From Anaerolineaceae bacterium (GTDB taxonomy: Bacteria > Chloroflexota > Anaerolineae > Anaerolineales > Villigracilaceae), in contig WOUS01000001.1 of the NCBI GenBank assembly GCA_009772985.1, forward strand, positions 310,001 to 374,000: DNA of 64,000 bases. The letters are read 5' to 3'. Position numbers and translations under genes: made by a program. The notes under the pieces are model-generated. The model worked only from the letters and a program-made list of their open reading frames with translations. It searched no databases and had not been told where the DNA came from. How positions within the stretch are numbered: position 1 is the stretch's first letter; each line of letters opens with the position of its first letter. Positions 7,544-15,203 of this stretch are shown in pieces.

Positions 7544-9070
7544 ATGCCAGAGAAAACGATCATCCTCGAAGCAAAAGACATCACCAAGCAGTTCCCCGGT
7601 GTGCTGGCCAACGATCACGTGGATTTCAACCTGCGGCATGGCGAGATCCATGCCCTGCTGGGCGAGAACGGCGCCGGCAAGACCACGCTGATGAACGTCC
7701 TGTACGGCTTGTACAAACCCGATTCCGGCCAGGTCAGCGTCAACGGCCAGCCCATCGTCATCCATTCGCCAAAAGATTCCATCCAGGCGGGCATCGGCAT
7801 GGTACACCAGCACTTCATGCTCATCCCCGTTTTCTCGGTGGCCGAGAACATCATGCTCGGCGATGAGACCCTTCGATACGGCTTTGTGCTGGATCAAAAA
7901 TCCGTTGTAAAACGGGTGCGCGAACTTTCCAAGCAGTATAGTCTGGATGTTGACCCAGAAGCCATCACCGGTGAATTGCCGGTCGGCATCCAGCAGCGCG
8001 TCGAGATCGTCAAGGCGCTGTATCGGAATGCCCGCATCCTGATCCTGGATGAGCCGACCGCCGTCCTCACCCCCCAGGAAGCGGACGACCTGTTCGTCAT
8101 CATGCGCGAACTCACCAGCCGCGGCGTCTCCATCGTCTTTATCACCCACAAACTCAAGGAAGTTTTGGCAATCGCGGACCGCATCACGGTCATGCGCGGC
8201 GGGCAGGTGGTTGGGACGGTAAAACCCAAAGAGACCAACGAGGCCAAACTGGCGGCCATGATGGTCGGGCGCGAGGTCATCCTCACGGTTGAAAAGGAAT
8301 CCGCCAACCCCGCCGGGGAAATCCTGAAGGTGGATGCGTTGAAGGTGCGCGATTTCCGCGGGCAGGAAATTGTGCATGGCGTCTCCTTCGAGATCCGCGC
8401 CGGCGAGGTGCTGGGGATCGCCGGGGTACAGGGCAACGGCCAGACCGAACTCGTCGAAGCGCTGACCGGTTTGAGGTCCGTGGTGGGCGGCCGGATGTGG
8501 TTCTCCGGCAAGGATATGACCGGCAAGTCGCCGCGTCCCGTCACCGAGACCGGCATGGCGCACATCCCCGAAGACCGCCAACGGCACGGGCTGGTGCTTT
8601 CGTTCCCGGTGGCCGATAACCTGGTGCTGAATACCTACTACCGGTCCCCGTTTGGCATTTGGGGCGTGATGATACCGCAAGCCATTGACGCCAATGCCCG
8701 CAAACTCATCGAAGACTTCGACGTGCGCACCCCCTCGCCCTATGTACCGGTCAAGAAACTATCGGGCGGCAACCAGCAGAAGGTCATCGTGGCGCGCGAG
8801 TTGAGTCACAACGTTAAACTGATTATTGCCAACCAGCCGACGCGCGGCCTCGATGTAGGCTCCATCGAATACATCCACAAAGAGATCATCATCATGCGCG
8901 ACCGCGGCGTGGCCGTCCTGCTGGTCTCCGCCGAACTGGACGAGATCATGGCGCTGTCGGACCGCATCGCCGTCATGTACCGCGGCCAGATCGTGACCAC
9001 GGTGGAGGCGGCCACGGCAACCCGCGAACAACTCGGCTTGTGGATGGCCGGCGCGCACCCGGAACAATAA
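7544..9070 (+). CDS. ABC transporter ATP-binding protein with two nucleotide-binding domains (nucleoside/sugar type)
   Basis: 508 residues with tandem ATPase domains, as in RbsA/YufO-type importers. Domain 1 is complete: Walker A GENGAGKTT, a Q-loop (MVHQHFML), signature PVGIQQRVEI and Walker B ILILDEPTA. Domain 2 has a degenerate Walker A (GVQGNGQTEL, no Lys), signature LSGGNQQKV and IANQPTRGLD in place of a normal Walker B glutamate, the usual asymmetry of this family. It energises uptake through the two permeases. A GGAGG ribosome site precedes the ATG, 9 bp after the permease stop. Confidence 0.93.
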   Translation: MPEKTIILEAKDITKQFPGVLANDHVDFNLRHGEIHALLGENGAGKTTLMNVLYGLYKPDSGQVSVNGQPIVIHSPKDSIQAGIGMVHQHFMLIPVFSVAENIMLGDETLRYGFVLDQKSVVKRVRELSKQYSLDVDPEAITGELPVGIQQRVEIVKALYRNARILILDEPTAVLTPQEADDLFVIMRELTSRGVSIVFITHKLKEVLAIADRITVMRGGQVVGTVKPKETNEAKLAAMMVGREVILTVEKESANPAGEILKVDALKVRDFRGQEIVHGVSFEIRAGEVLGIAGVQGNGQTELVEALTGLRSVVGGRMWFSGKDMTGKSPRPVTETGMAHIPEDRQRHGLVLSFPVADNLVLNTYYRSPFGIWGVMIPQAIDANARKLIEDFDVRTPSPYVPVKKLSGGNQQKVIVARELSHNVKLIIANQPTRGLDVGSIEYIHKEIIIMRDRGVAVLLVSAELDEIMALSDRIAVMYRGQIVTTVEAATATREQLGLWMAGAHPEQ

Positions 9071-9092
9071 AGACCGAAGTGGAGAGCACATC

Positions 9093-9392
9093 ATGCAGCT
9101 CATTGCATTTATCCTGATGGGTGTTGTCGGCGCAGTCTATCTCCTGGGATGGTGGATTACATTCACAGTGGTTTTCTTTCGCGAAGATCGCCGCAGCGGC
9201 CGGCGCTGGTGGATTGTCTTCGCCGATATTTTCCAGGCGTTGATGTTCGTCATAATTCCCATTGCATCGCTGGCAAATGCGTTTGACAAAAATGTGGCGG
9301 TCATGGAACGGAAGGCCTGCCAAATTCACCTGCTGACGGTTTTGGGCGGCGCATTCCTGCTCACCCTGATCTGGTTCATACTCCTGCGATAA
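9093..9392 (+). CDS. Small membrane protein of unknown function
   Basis: A 99-residue protein with three predicted membrane helices: residues ~3-28, ~43-65 and ~80-98. Between the first two lies a basic loop rich in Arg (REDRRSGRRW). I do not recognise a family. It starts 22 bp after the ABC ATPase with a GGAG ribosome site and ends before a hairpin at 9422, so it is probably the last gene of the ABC operon. A role in that transporter is possible but unproven. Confidence 0.65.
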   Translation: MQLIAFILMGVVGAVYLLGWWITFTVVFFREDRRSGRRWWIVFADIFQALMFVIIPIASLANAFDKNVAVMERKACQIHLLTVLGGAFLLTLIWFILLR

Positions 9393-9421
9393 GCGTTTCG
9401 ATAAGACCGGTGTAATTCTTT

Positions 9422-9447
9422 ACAAGGGCGGTGGAAACCGCCCTTGT
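9422..9447 (+). terminator. Hairpin terminator of the ABC operon
   Basis: The perfect 11-bp arms acaagggcggt (9422-9432) and accgcccttgt (9437-9447) flank a GGAA tetraloop. Only a weak T-rich tail follows. It closes the run of genes starting at 3970. Confidence 0.6.
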
Positions 9448-9530
9448 GCTTAATAGTTGTAACCGGCTGATTCCCCTCTTAATAGGATCACCGCCCAACA
9501 TTTGCGTGATCCGCGCGAATCTTCAATAAC

Positions 9531-9646
9531 GTGTCGCTGCGAGCCGTTCTTTGGCAGAGCAGTCTCCCGGTTCGCGAGGAGATTGCTTACCCTGCGGGTA
9601 TGCTTCGCGATCGGCGGACCCCGTAAGAATATCGGGGCAGCGACAC
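9531..9646. repeat. MITE-like element with 10-bp terminal inverted repeats
   Basis: The ends are gtgtcgctgc (9531-9540) and gcagcgacac (9637-9646). The interior contains facing blocks such as cagtctcccggttcgcgagg and gagattgctt. The structure resembles the short non-coding palindromic elements, carrying a gagattgctt core, that are scattered in many bacterial genomes. It lies upstream of the VanZ-like gene and does not encode protein. Confidence 0.5.
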
Positions 9647-9676
9647 CCGATTTGGTTTGCGGCTGGAGGCCGCGTG

Positions 9677-10075
9677 ATGCGTCCACATCCCCGGACCTGG
9701 ATCCTGCTCTGGATAATCGGCATTTTCTTCCCGCTGGCGTTTCTCGGCAAACTGTGGCCGGACTTCGGGAAGTTCTTCAGCGCCGTCTTTGCCCCCGCCT
9801 GGACGCACATCCTCATGCACGGACTGCTCTATGCCGTGCTGGGATTCCTGCTGGCAAAATGGATCCCGCCGTCATCGGTCAGGTCTGTGAGCGGATTGCT
9901 TGGCCTGTCCCTCCTGGTGGGGATTCTGCACGAGGGCGTGCAAATCCTGGCGGCCGGCGCCTGGCCGGGCTGGACCGCCGAACTGCTCGACCTGTCGGTG
10001 GACCTGGCCGGCGCGTGCCTCGGCCTGGCGCTCGCCCGCTGGCTTTCGCCGGGTCCGGGACGCCCGAAAGCCTGA
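9677..10075 (+). CDS. VanZ-like family membrane protein
   Basis: About 132 residues from the ATG at 9677. The same frame extends upstream to 9551, but that part is derived from the repeat element, so I reject it. Four hydrophobic helices are visible, with the VanZ-type pattern LMHGLLYAVLGFLLA, then GILHEGVQ, then ELLDLSVDLAGACLG. VanZ-like proteins are small integral membrane proteins whose biochemical role is mostly unknown; VanZ itself gives low-level teicoplanin resistance. GGAGG lies about 7 bases before the ATG. Confidence 0.7.
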   Translation: MRPHPRTWILLWIIGIFFPLAFLGKLWPDFGKFFSAVFAPAWTHILMHGLLYAVLGFLLAKWIPPSSVRSVSGLLGLSLLVGILHEGVQILAAGAWPGWTAELLDLSVDLAGACLGLALARWLSPGPGRPKA

Positions 10076-10089
10076 CCTTTGGCGTCCTA

Positions 10090-10117
10090 TTAAACGCCGG
10101 ATTGATTCTGTTATAAT
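10090..10117 (+). promoter_or_regulatory. Promoter with extended -10 for the lipoprotein-queG-rdgB operon
   Basis: The perfect -10 TATAAT (10112-10117) is preceded by TGT, giving an extended -10. A weak -35, TTAAAC (10090-10095), lies 16 bp upstream. The start of transcription would fall at about 10124, directly on a 16-bp palindrome. Confidence 0.65.
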
Positions 10118-10123
10118 CGAAAC

Positions 10124-10139
10124 GGCGGAATATTCCGCC
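10124..10139. promoter_or_regulatory. 16-bp perfect palindrome at the predicted transcription start
   Basis: The sequence ggcggaatattccgcc is a perfect palindrome just downstream of the -10 box and 23 bp before the ATG at 10163. It could be a repressor operator or a 5'-terminal hairpin that stabilises the mRNA. Confidence 0.45.
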
Positions 10140-10162
10140 CGATCTCGAAACGGAGGTATGGA

Positions 10163-10807
10163 ATGAACACCCTGAAAAAAACTGCCTGGCTTTTGATCAC
10201 GGCCGCCCTGCTCGCTCTGTCCGCCTGCGGCGGAGGGGCTGGCGCATCCCCCACCATTGACCCGGGCGCGGTGTACACCGCCGCTGTCGAGACGGCCTAC
10301 GCCCAGTTGACGCTCACGGCGCTGGCCGTGACCGACACGCCCGCCGAGCCGCCGACCCCGACTGCGACATTGACCCCCCTCATCACGAACACGCCGCTCA
10401 TTACCGATACGCCGCTCATCACCAATACGCCGTTCGCCCTCACGCCCATCGGCCCGACGCAGGATCTCTGCGATAAATTCCTGTTCATCTCCGATGTCAC
10501 CATCCCGGATGGCGCCATAATGGGCCCCGGGGTGACCTTCGAAAAGACCTGGAGGATCCAGAATACCGGTCCCTGCACTTGGGATGACGGTTACGTGATT
10601 GTGCCCGGCTGGGGCGATATGATGAGCGGACCGTACATCAAGAAGATCCCGCACGATGTCAAACCCGGGGAAATGCTGGATATGTCCATCACGCTTGCCG
10701 CGCCGACCACTCCCGGCGAATACTTTGGGGCGTGGCGGATGCAGAACGACCGCGGCTACCCTTTCGGCATCGCCCTGACCGTTCTCATCAAGGTCGTCAA
10801 TCCCTGA
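10163..10807 (+). CDS. Lipoprotein with Pro/Thr stalk and NBR1-type Ig-like domain
   Basis: A 214-residue secreted lipoprotein. The signal peptide ends in LSAC (Cys22). A low-complexity stalk with repeated NTPLITDTPLI units follows (residues ~55-92), then a C-terminal domain of ~110 residues with VTFEKTWRIQNTGPCTW, the tryptophan-rich strand pattern of the NBR1 central Ig-like domain, ending in GEYFGAWRMQND. Such proteins are common in Chloroflexota and sit on the outer face of the membrane; their ligand is unknown. GGAGG lies before the ATG. queG starts 2 bp after the stop. Confidence 0.8.
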   Translation: MNTLKKTAWLLITAALLALSACGGGAGASPTIDPGAVYTAAVETAYAQLTLTALAVTDTPAEPPTPTATLTPLITNTPLITDTPLITNTPFALTPIGPTQDLCDKFLFISDVTIPDGAIMGPGVTFEKTWRIQNTGPCTWDDGYVIVPGWGDMMSGPYIKKIPHDVKPGEMLDMSITLAAPTTPGEYFGAWRMQNDRGYPFGIALTVLIKVVNP

Positions 10808-10809
10808 CC

Positions 10810-11838
10810 GTGGACCTGAATCAGGTCGTCAAAAACGAAGCCCGCCGTCTTGGGTTTGCCCTGGCGGGCTTTACCACACCTGACCCTCCCCCCCACCTCC
10901 CGAACTGGGAACGCTGGCTGGCGCAGGGGCGGCATGGCCAGATGGACTACCTGGCCGACCGCCGCCGCGCCGACCCGCGCGCCCTGCTGCCCGGATGCCA
11001 GTCCATCCTCGCGCTGGCCGTCCGCTACCCAGACCCGGAACCTGCCCCCCGCGTCGAAGGACCTGGCCCACATGGCCGCGTCGCCGCGTATGCCTGGGGC
11101 GCGGACTATCATCTCGTCCTCCCGCCGCGGCTGGAGGCTCTGGCCGCCTTCGTCGCGGAGCAGGCGGGCGGTCCGGTGGCGCACCGCTGCTACACCGACA
11201 CCGGTCCGCTCCTCGAGCGGGACCTGGCCCAGCGCGCCGGCCTCGGCTGGATCGGGAAAAACACCTGCCTCATCCACCCTGAAATTGGCTCGTACTTTTT
11301 CCTCGCCGAAATCCTGCTCGGCCTCGAAATCGAGCCGGACGCCCCCTTCGCCGCCGACCGCTGCGGGACGTGCACCCGCTGCCTCGACGCCTGCCCCACC
11401 GGCGCGCTCCTGCCCGGCCGCACGCTGGACGCCCGGCGCTGCATCTCGTACCTGACCATCGAAAACAAGGGCAGCATCCCGCCGGAACTGCGCCCGCGGA
11501 TGGGAGACTGGGTCTTCGGCTGCGACCTCTGCCAGTCGGCCTGCCCGTGGAACCGCCGCGCCGAAGCGGACCGTTCGCCTGTTTTCCAGCCCCGCGCCGG
11601 CGTCCCCGCCCCCGACCTCGCCGCCGATCTCGCCCTCACGCCGCGCGAGTTCAATCAGAAATTCAAGGACAGCCCGGTCCAGCGCGCCCGGCGGCGCGGC
11701 TACCTGCGCAACGTGGCGGTAGCGCTGGGGAATACCGGCGGGCCAGAGGCCGTCCCCGCGTTGGAAAAAGCGCTGAAAGATGAAGAACCCCTCGTCCGCG
11801 AACACGCGGCCTGGGCGCTGGAGCGACTCAAACGATGA
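10810..11838 (+). CDS. queG: Epoxyqueuosine reductase QueG
   Basis: QueG performs the last step of queuosine synthesis, reducing epoxyqueuosine in tRNA with cobalamin and two [4Fe-4S] clusters. The 342-residue protein has the ferredoxin-like cysteine sets C185, C188, C191, C195 (CGTCTRCLDACP) and C238, C241, C245 (CDLCQSACPWN), with a further Cys near 211 (RRCISYLT). The C-terminal ~60 residues form HEAT-like repeats (VAVALGNTGGPEAVPALEKA) seen in longer QueG forms. I place the start at the GTG 10810, just after the lipoprotein stop, because the frame upstream overlaps that gene. The last codons overlap rdgB by 4 bp. Confidence 0.93.
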   Translation: MDLNQVVKNEARRLGFALAGFTTPDPPPHLPNWERWLAQGRHGQMDYLADRRRADPRALLPGCQSILALAVRYPDPEPAPRVEGPGPHGRVAAYAWGADYHLVLPPRLEALAAFVAEQAGGPVAHRCYTDTGPLLERDLAQRAGLGWIGKNTCLIHPEIGSYFFLAEILLGLEIEPDAPFAADRCGTCTRCLDACPTGALLPGRTLDARRCISYLTIENKGSIPPELRPRMGDWVFGCDLCQSACPWNRRAEADRSPVFQPRAGVPAPDLAADLALTPREFNQKFKDSPVQRARRRGYLRNVAVALGNTGGPEAVPALEKALKDEEPLVREHAAWALERLKR

Positions 11839-12437
11839 AACCGAAACTCCTGCTTGCCACCAACAACCCCGGAAAGGTGGCCGAGATGAAGGCGCTGCTC
11901 GACGGTCTGCCCCTCGACTTGCTCACCCCCGCCGACATCGGCCTGACCCTGGAGGTTGCCGAGGACGGGCAGACGTACGCCGAAAACGCCGCCCGTAAGG
12001 CGGAGGCCTTTGCCCGCGCCGGCGGACTGGCCGCGCTGGCCGACGACTCCGGCCTGGAAGTGGACGCCCTTGATGGCCGCCCCGGCCTGCATTCCCACCG
12101 CTTCGCGCCGCAGGCGGGCGCCACCGACGCCGACCGCCGCGCCTACCTTTTGCAGCAACTGGCCGGCAAGCCGCGCCCGTGGACGGCGCGCTTCCGCGCC
12201 ACGGTGGCGGTCGCCGCGCCGGGGCGGGAGACGCGTTTCGCCGCCGGGACGTGCGAGGGGGAGATCATCCCGGAGGAACGCGGCACGAACGGGTTTGGCT
12301 ACGACCCGATTTTCCTCGTCCCCGAATTCGGGCGGACGATGGCCGAACTGACGATGGACGAAAAAAACCGCCTGAGTCATCGCGCCCGGGCGGTGCAGAA
12401 CGCCGTTCCGATTTTGAGAGAAATCTTGGGTTTATGA
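11835..12437 (+). CDS. rdgB: XTP/dITP diphosphatase (non-canonical purine NTP pyrophosphatase)
   Basis: The enzyme hydrolyses dITP, XTP and ITP to monophosphates, keeping deaminated purines out of nucleic acids. The 200 residues match the RdgB/HAM1 family: LLLATNNPGKVAEMK at the N-terminus, ADDSGLEVDALDGRPGLHS near residues 71-89, GTNGFGYDPIF around 151-161 and KNRLSHRARA near the end. The ATG overlaps the queG stop (ATGA), which shows translational coupling. A hairpin shared with the convergent hydrolase gene follows. Confidence 0.95.
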   Translation: MKPKLLLATNNPGKVAEMKALLDGLPLDLLTPADIGLTLEVAEDGQTYAENAARKAEAFARAGGLAALADDSGLEVDALDGRPGLHSHRFAPQAGATDADRRAYLLQQLAGKPRPWTARFRATVAVAAPGRETRFAAGTCEGEIIPEERGTNGFGYDPIFLVPEFGRTMAELTMDEKNRLSHRARAVQNAVPILREILGL

Positions 12438-12442
12438 AAACC

Positions 12443-12464
12443 GGGCGACCACACAGGGTCGCCC
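12443..12464. terminator. Bidirectional hairpin between rdgB and the convergent hydrolase gene
   Basis: The arms gggcgacc (12443-12450) and ggtcgccc (12457-12464) flank a 6-nt loop. The stop codons of the two converging genes lie on either side, at 12437 and 12465. The sequence also looks like one of the short dispersed palindromes common in this window. Confidence 0.6.
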
Positions 12465-13241
12465 CTACGCACCGGGGGTATAAGGGATGGTCATCAGGAA
12501 AACGCTCAGGAGCAACGACACCCGGCGCGGCTGTTCGAGCATCACCGCGTGGCCGGCGCCGTCCACCGTCTGCAGGGCGGCGGAGGGGATGTGGTTGGCC
12601 AGGGCTTGCGAGAACCGCAGGGGCGTGAGCCGGTCTTCGTCGCCGCACAGTACCAGGGTTGGGGTGCGCACCTTCTCCAGCGATTTCGTCACGTCGAACG
12701 CGTTGCAGGCCACCAGGTCGCCGTGCAGGACTGCCGGACGGGTCGCGGCCAGCAGGCGGGAGGTCTGCGCTTTCAGGCGCGCGTCCGCGTGCGGGCTGAA
12801 CAGGCCGTCGAGCAGGAACTGGAGGGCGAGCGCGTACGTGGCCGGGTTGGCGGAGTTCTCCAGCAGAGAGGGGGCCACCGGCAGGCGCGCCCCGCACGAG
12901 AGCAGGCCCAGGCCGGCGGTGCGTTCGGGATGATCCAGCGCCAGGGTCAGGGCAATCGCCCCGCCCATCGAATGCCCAACGAACACGGCCTTCCAGATGG
13001 AAGCAGTATCCAGGAATTCGGCCACCGTTTTGGCATAGTCGGCGGCGGACTGTTTCCCCACGCCCTCCGATTTCCCGTGCCCCGGCAGGTCGAGGGCGTA
13101 CACGCGCTGTCCGCCCATCCGGCGGAACTCGGGCGGCCAGGAGAGATGGCTGCCTCCCGCACCGTGGAGCAACACGACCGGCGGGCGCGAGGGCTTGCCT
13201 GCCTCGTGAAGGAAATAGTAGAGACCATTGGATGCGGGCAT
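12465..13241 (-). CDS. Alpha/beta hydrolase
   Basis: A 258-residue serine hydrolase of the alpha/beta fold. VVLLHGAGGSHLSW (residues 22-35) supplies the oxyanion-hole HG motif. GHSMGG (residues 89-94) carries the nucleophile Ser91. The acid is probably Asp201 or Asp203 (GDEDRLTP), and His231 (GAGHAVMLEQP) completes the triad. No signal peptide is seen, so it is probably cytoplasmic; the substrate is unknown. The start lies 8 bp after the sensor kinase stop on the same strand, so the two may be co-transcribed. Confidence 0.85.
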   Translation of the reverse strand: MPASNGLYYFLHEAGKPSRPPVVLLHGAGGSHLSWPPEFRRMGGQRVYALDLPGHGKSEGVGKQSAADYAKTVAEFLDTASIWKAVFVGHSMGGAIALTLALDHPERTAGLGLLSCGARLPVAPSLLENSANPATYALALQFLLDGLFSPHADARLKAQTSRLLAATRPAVLHGDLVACNAFDVTKSLEKVRTPTLVLCGDEDRLTPLRFSQALANHIPSAALQTVDGAGHAVMLEQPRRVSLLLSVFLMTIPYTPGA

Positions 13242-13249
13242 GGGAAATT

Positions 13250-15007
13250 TCAGCGCGGCTGGGCGGAGTGGTGCAGGCGGTCGGCGGCTTCCTCGGTCAG
13301 CGGAATGTAGACCTGCACGCGCGTCCCCTTGCCGGGCGCGGACTGGATGTTGAGCAGGCCGCTGATCAGTTCAGCGCGTTCGCGCAGGTTGATCATGCCC
13401 AAACTGCCGCGTTTGTCGTAGGCGCGGTTGACCGCCTCCACGTCGAAGCCAACGCCGTCGTCCACGATTTCCAGCATGGCGATGCCCTGGCCGAGCGAGC
13501 GCAGGGTGATCCCGATGTGCACCGCCCGGGCGTGCTTGCGGGCGTTGTTGACTGCTTCCTCGGCGATGAAGAAGATGACGCTCTGCTTGCCGATTTCCAT
13601 GTCTTTCAGGAGCATCTCATCCACCTGGACGAGCACCTCCTGCGAATACGTCTCTTTGGTCTTGTCGGCGATGGCATGCAGGGCGGCGATCAGCCCCTGC
13701 GATTCGAGCACGAGCGGGCGCAGGGTGAACAGCATGTGGCGGATCTCTTTGGACGTGCGCCGCGCCAGTTCCTCGATGCGGACCAGTTCCTCCCCGGCGG
13801 CTTTGGGGTCTTTTTCGAGCACGCGCCGCGCCAGGTTGACGCGCATCGCCATGGCCGCCACCGACTGGGTCGGACCGTCGTGCAGGTCGCGCGCCATCTT
13901 CTTGCGGGCCTCTTCCTGGACCTCGATCATGCGGTCGCGTTCCTCCACCAGGTCCTGGTACAGGCGGGCATTCTGGATGGCGATGAGCGCCTGGCGGCCG
14001 AGGATTTCCAGCAGTTCGCGGCGGTCTGGGGTAAAGTAGCCGGGTTCCGGGTGGCCGAACAGCAGGACGCCGTAGGCGCTGAACCCGCTGCGCAGCGGGA
14101 AGCAGTACACCTGTCCGCAGGCGAGCAGGGCGGCGATGCGGCTGAGTTCGGGGTCATCCCTGACGGAGTCGGCCAGGAGCGGCTTGTCCTCGTCAATGGA
14201 GCGGGCGATGATGCCCTCCCGCCCGGCCAGCACGGCGCGCATGTCGGCGGGGGTGAAGCGCCGGGCGGAGCCTACTTCGAGGATTTCCTCTTTCGAGAAG
14301 AGCAAACCGGCGCAGACCAGCAGGTCGTCGGGCGGCGCATCGGGGCCGGGATTCATGGCCGCCAGGCTGATGTCGAGGGCCGAGTCGATGACGCGCTTGT
14401 AGTTCAGGGTGGTCATCAGGGTGGAGGTCAGGCTGTAGACGGCGCGCACCCGTTCGTTCTCCATGCGCAGGCGTCTTTGTTCATCCTCCTGCTGGAGGCG
14501 GCGCATCCGGCGGATGTCGGCGACGACGCGCTGGCTCAGGAAACCGAACAGGGCAGCCAGGCCGAACGTCAGCAGGATCGCGCCCCCGGCGAAGAGCAGG
14601 GCTTTGCTTTCGCGCGTCTGCGAGACGGTCACGCCGGCCTGCACTGCGGCCAAGAGGACGGCGGCGATCAGTGCGCCGCGCATTTCGAAATAGAGGGAGG
14701 CGGAAAAAAGCGGAACGAAGACGATCCAGGCCGCCGGTCCAAAAAAGCCGCGCTGGAGGAAGAAGTAAACCGCCGCCGCGGCCAGGTCAATCGCCAGGCT
14801 GATTTCGCGGTGGTGGGACAGTCGCCGGTTCAGTCCCGCCAGCACGGTCAGGACCAGATTCCAGACCGCCAGCACGCCGAGGACGAGGCCGGGCGCGGCG
14901 GTCAGGTCCCCGCCGCGCGCGATGGAGATGGTCAGCCCCAGCAGGGCCAGCCAGCGCAGGGAGACGGCGAACCAGTCGGCCACGAACGGCGAATCGGATG
15001 TGCGCAC
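13250..15007 (-). CDS. Membrane sensor histidine kinase, NarL/DesK type with GAF domain
   Basis: 585 residues. About six membrane helices (residues ~10-160) are followed by a coiled linker and a GAF-like domain (~200-345). The HisKA_3 dimerisation domain has the phospho-acceptor His376 in ARDLHDGPTQ, and a HATPase_c domain follows (EEAVNNARKHA, VDDGVGFD, GSLGMINLRERA). It would autophosphorylate and pass the phosphate to a LuxR/NarL-type regulator, but no response regulator gene lies in this window. The start is a GTG at 15007, six to seven bases after a promoter -10, so the mRNA is probably leaderless. Confidence 0.9.
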   Translation of the reverse strand: MRTSDSPFVADWFAVSLRWLALLGLTISIARGGDLTAAPGLVLGVLAVWNLVLTVLAGLNRRLSHHREISLAIDLAAAAVYFFLQRGFFGPAAWIVFVPLFSASLYFEMRGALIAAVLLAAVQAGVTVSQTRESKALLFAGGAILLTFGLAALFGFLSQRVVADIRRMRRLQQEDEQRRLRMENERVRAVYSLTSTLMTTLNYKRVIDSALDISLAAMNPGPDAPPDDLLVCAGLLFSKEEILEVGSARRFTPADMRAVLAGREGIIARSIDEDKPLLADSVRDDPELSRIAALLACGQVYCFPLRSGFSAYGVLLFGHPEPGYFTPDRRELLEILGRQALIAIQNARLYQDLVEERDRMIEVQEEARKKMARDLHDGPTQSVAAMAMRVNLARRVLEKDPKAAGEELVRIEELARRTSKEIRHMLFTLRPLVLESQGLIAALHAIADKTKETYSQEVLVQVDEMLLKDMEIGKQSVIFFIAEEAVNNARKHARAVHIGITLRSLGQGIAMLEIVDDGVGFDVEAVNRAYDKRGSLGMINLRERAELISGLLNIQSAPGKGTRVQVYIPLTEEAADRLHHSAQPR

Positions 15008-15013
15008 GGTTTA

Positions 15014-15041
15014 ATGATACTCGATTCCCGCCCTCCGGCAA
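15014..15041 (-). promoter_or_regulatory. Promoter for the sensor kinase, probably leaderless
   Basis: On the minus strand, TTGCCG (15036-15041) and TATCAT (15014-15019) are 16 bp apart. The GTG start at 15007 falls where transcription should begin, and no Shine-Dalgarno sequence is present. Confidence 0.55.
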
Positions 15042-15103
15042 GCGCGAAGACCGGCAGGGGCGTTGCAGTTTGATTGCGGGTTTTTCGACGGCAGGGAAAA
15101 TCC

Positions 15104-15168
15104 ATCCGCAGATTACGCAGATGTCGCAGATTTTTTAATAATCTGCGTAATCTGTGAAATCTGCGGAT
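15104..15168. repeat. Imperfect long inverted repeat, CCGCAGATTACGCAG family
   Basis: atccgcagatt (15104-15114) is the exact complement of 15158-15168, and acgcagat (15115-15122) pairs with 15141-15148. A T-rich centre separates the arms. The family recurs at 23575-23641 and in split form at 53708-53885. It may also work as a transcription terminator between the glycan locus and the kinase gene. Confidence 0.75.
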
Positions 15169-15176
15169 AAGAAGCT

Positions 15177-15203
15177 GTGGAGCGAATTGCCAATTCGCTC
15201 TAC
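15177..15203. repeat. Palindrome overlapping the 3' end of a glycosyltransferase gene
   Basis: gtggagcgaattg (15177-15189) pairs with 15191-15203 with one mismatch. It shows the same architecture as the glyS palindrome at 330-356. The stop codon of the GT2 gene (15200-15202) lies in its right arm. Confidence 0.6.

Noticed and set aside
5339..8680. 1,113-codon open frame on the minus strand across the ABC transporter genes
   Set aside because: It lies fully opposite two permeases and the ATPase, which have clear family motifs. The antisense translation is His/Asp/Gln/Arg-rich low-complexity sequence, a known effect of GC-rich codon bias.
9551..9676. Extension of the VanZ-like gene upstream to 9551
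   Set aside because: That part overlaps the MITE-like element and has no membrane or family pattern. The ATG at 9677 has a good ribosome site.
10387..10432. Short repeats resembling a CRISPR or regulatory array
   Set aside because: They encode the NTPLITDTPLI stalk of a lipoprotein in frame and have no spacer structure.
13232..15073. 613-codon open frame on the plus strand
   Set aside because: It is antisense to the sensor kinase. The kinase strand carries the His box and ATP-binding motifs.
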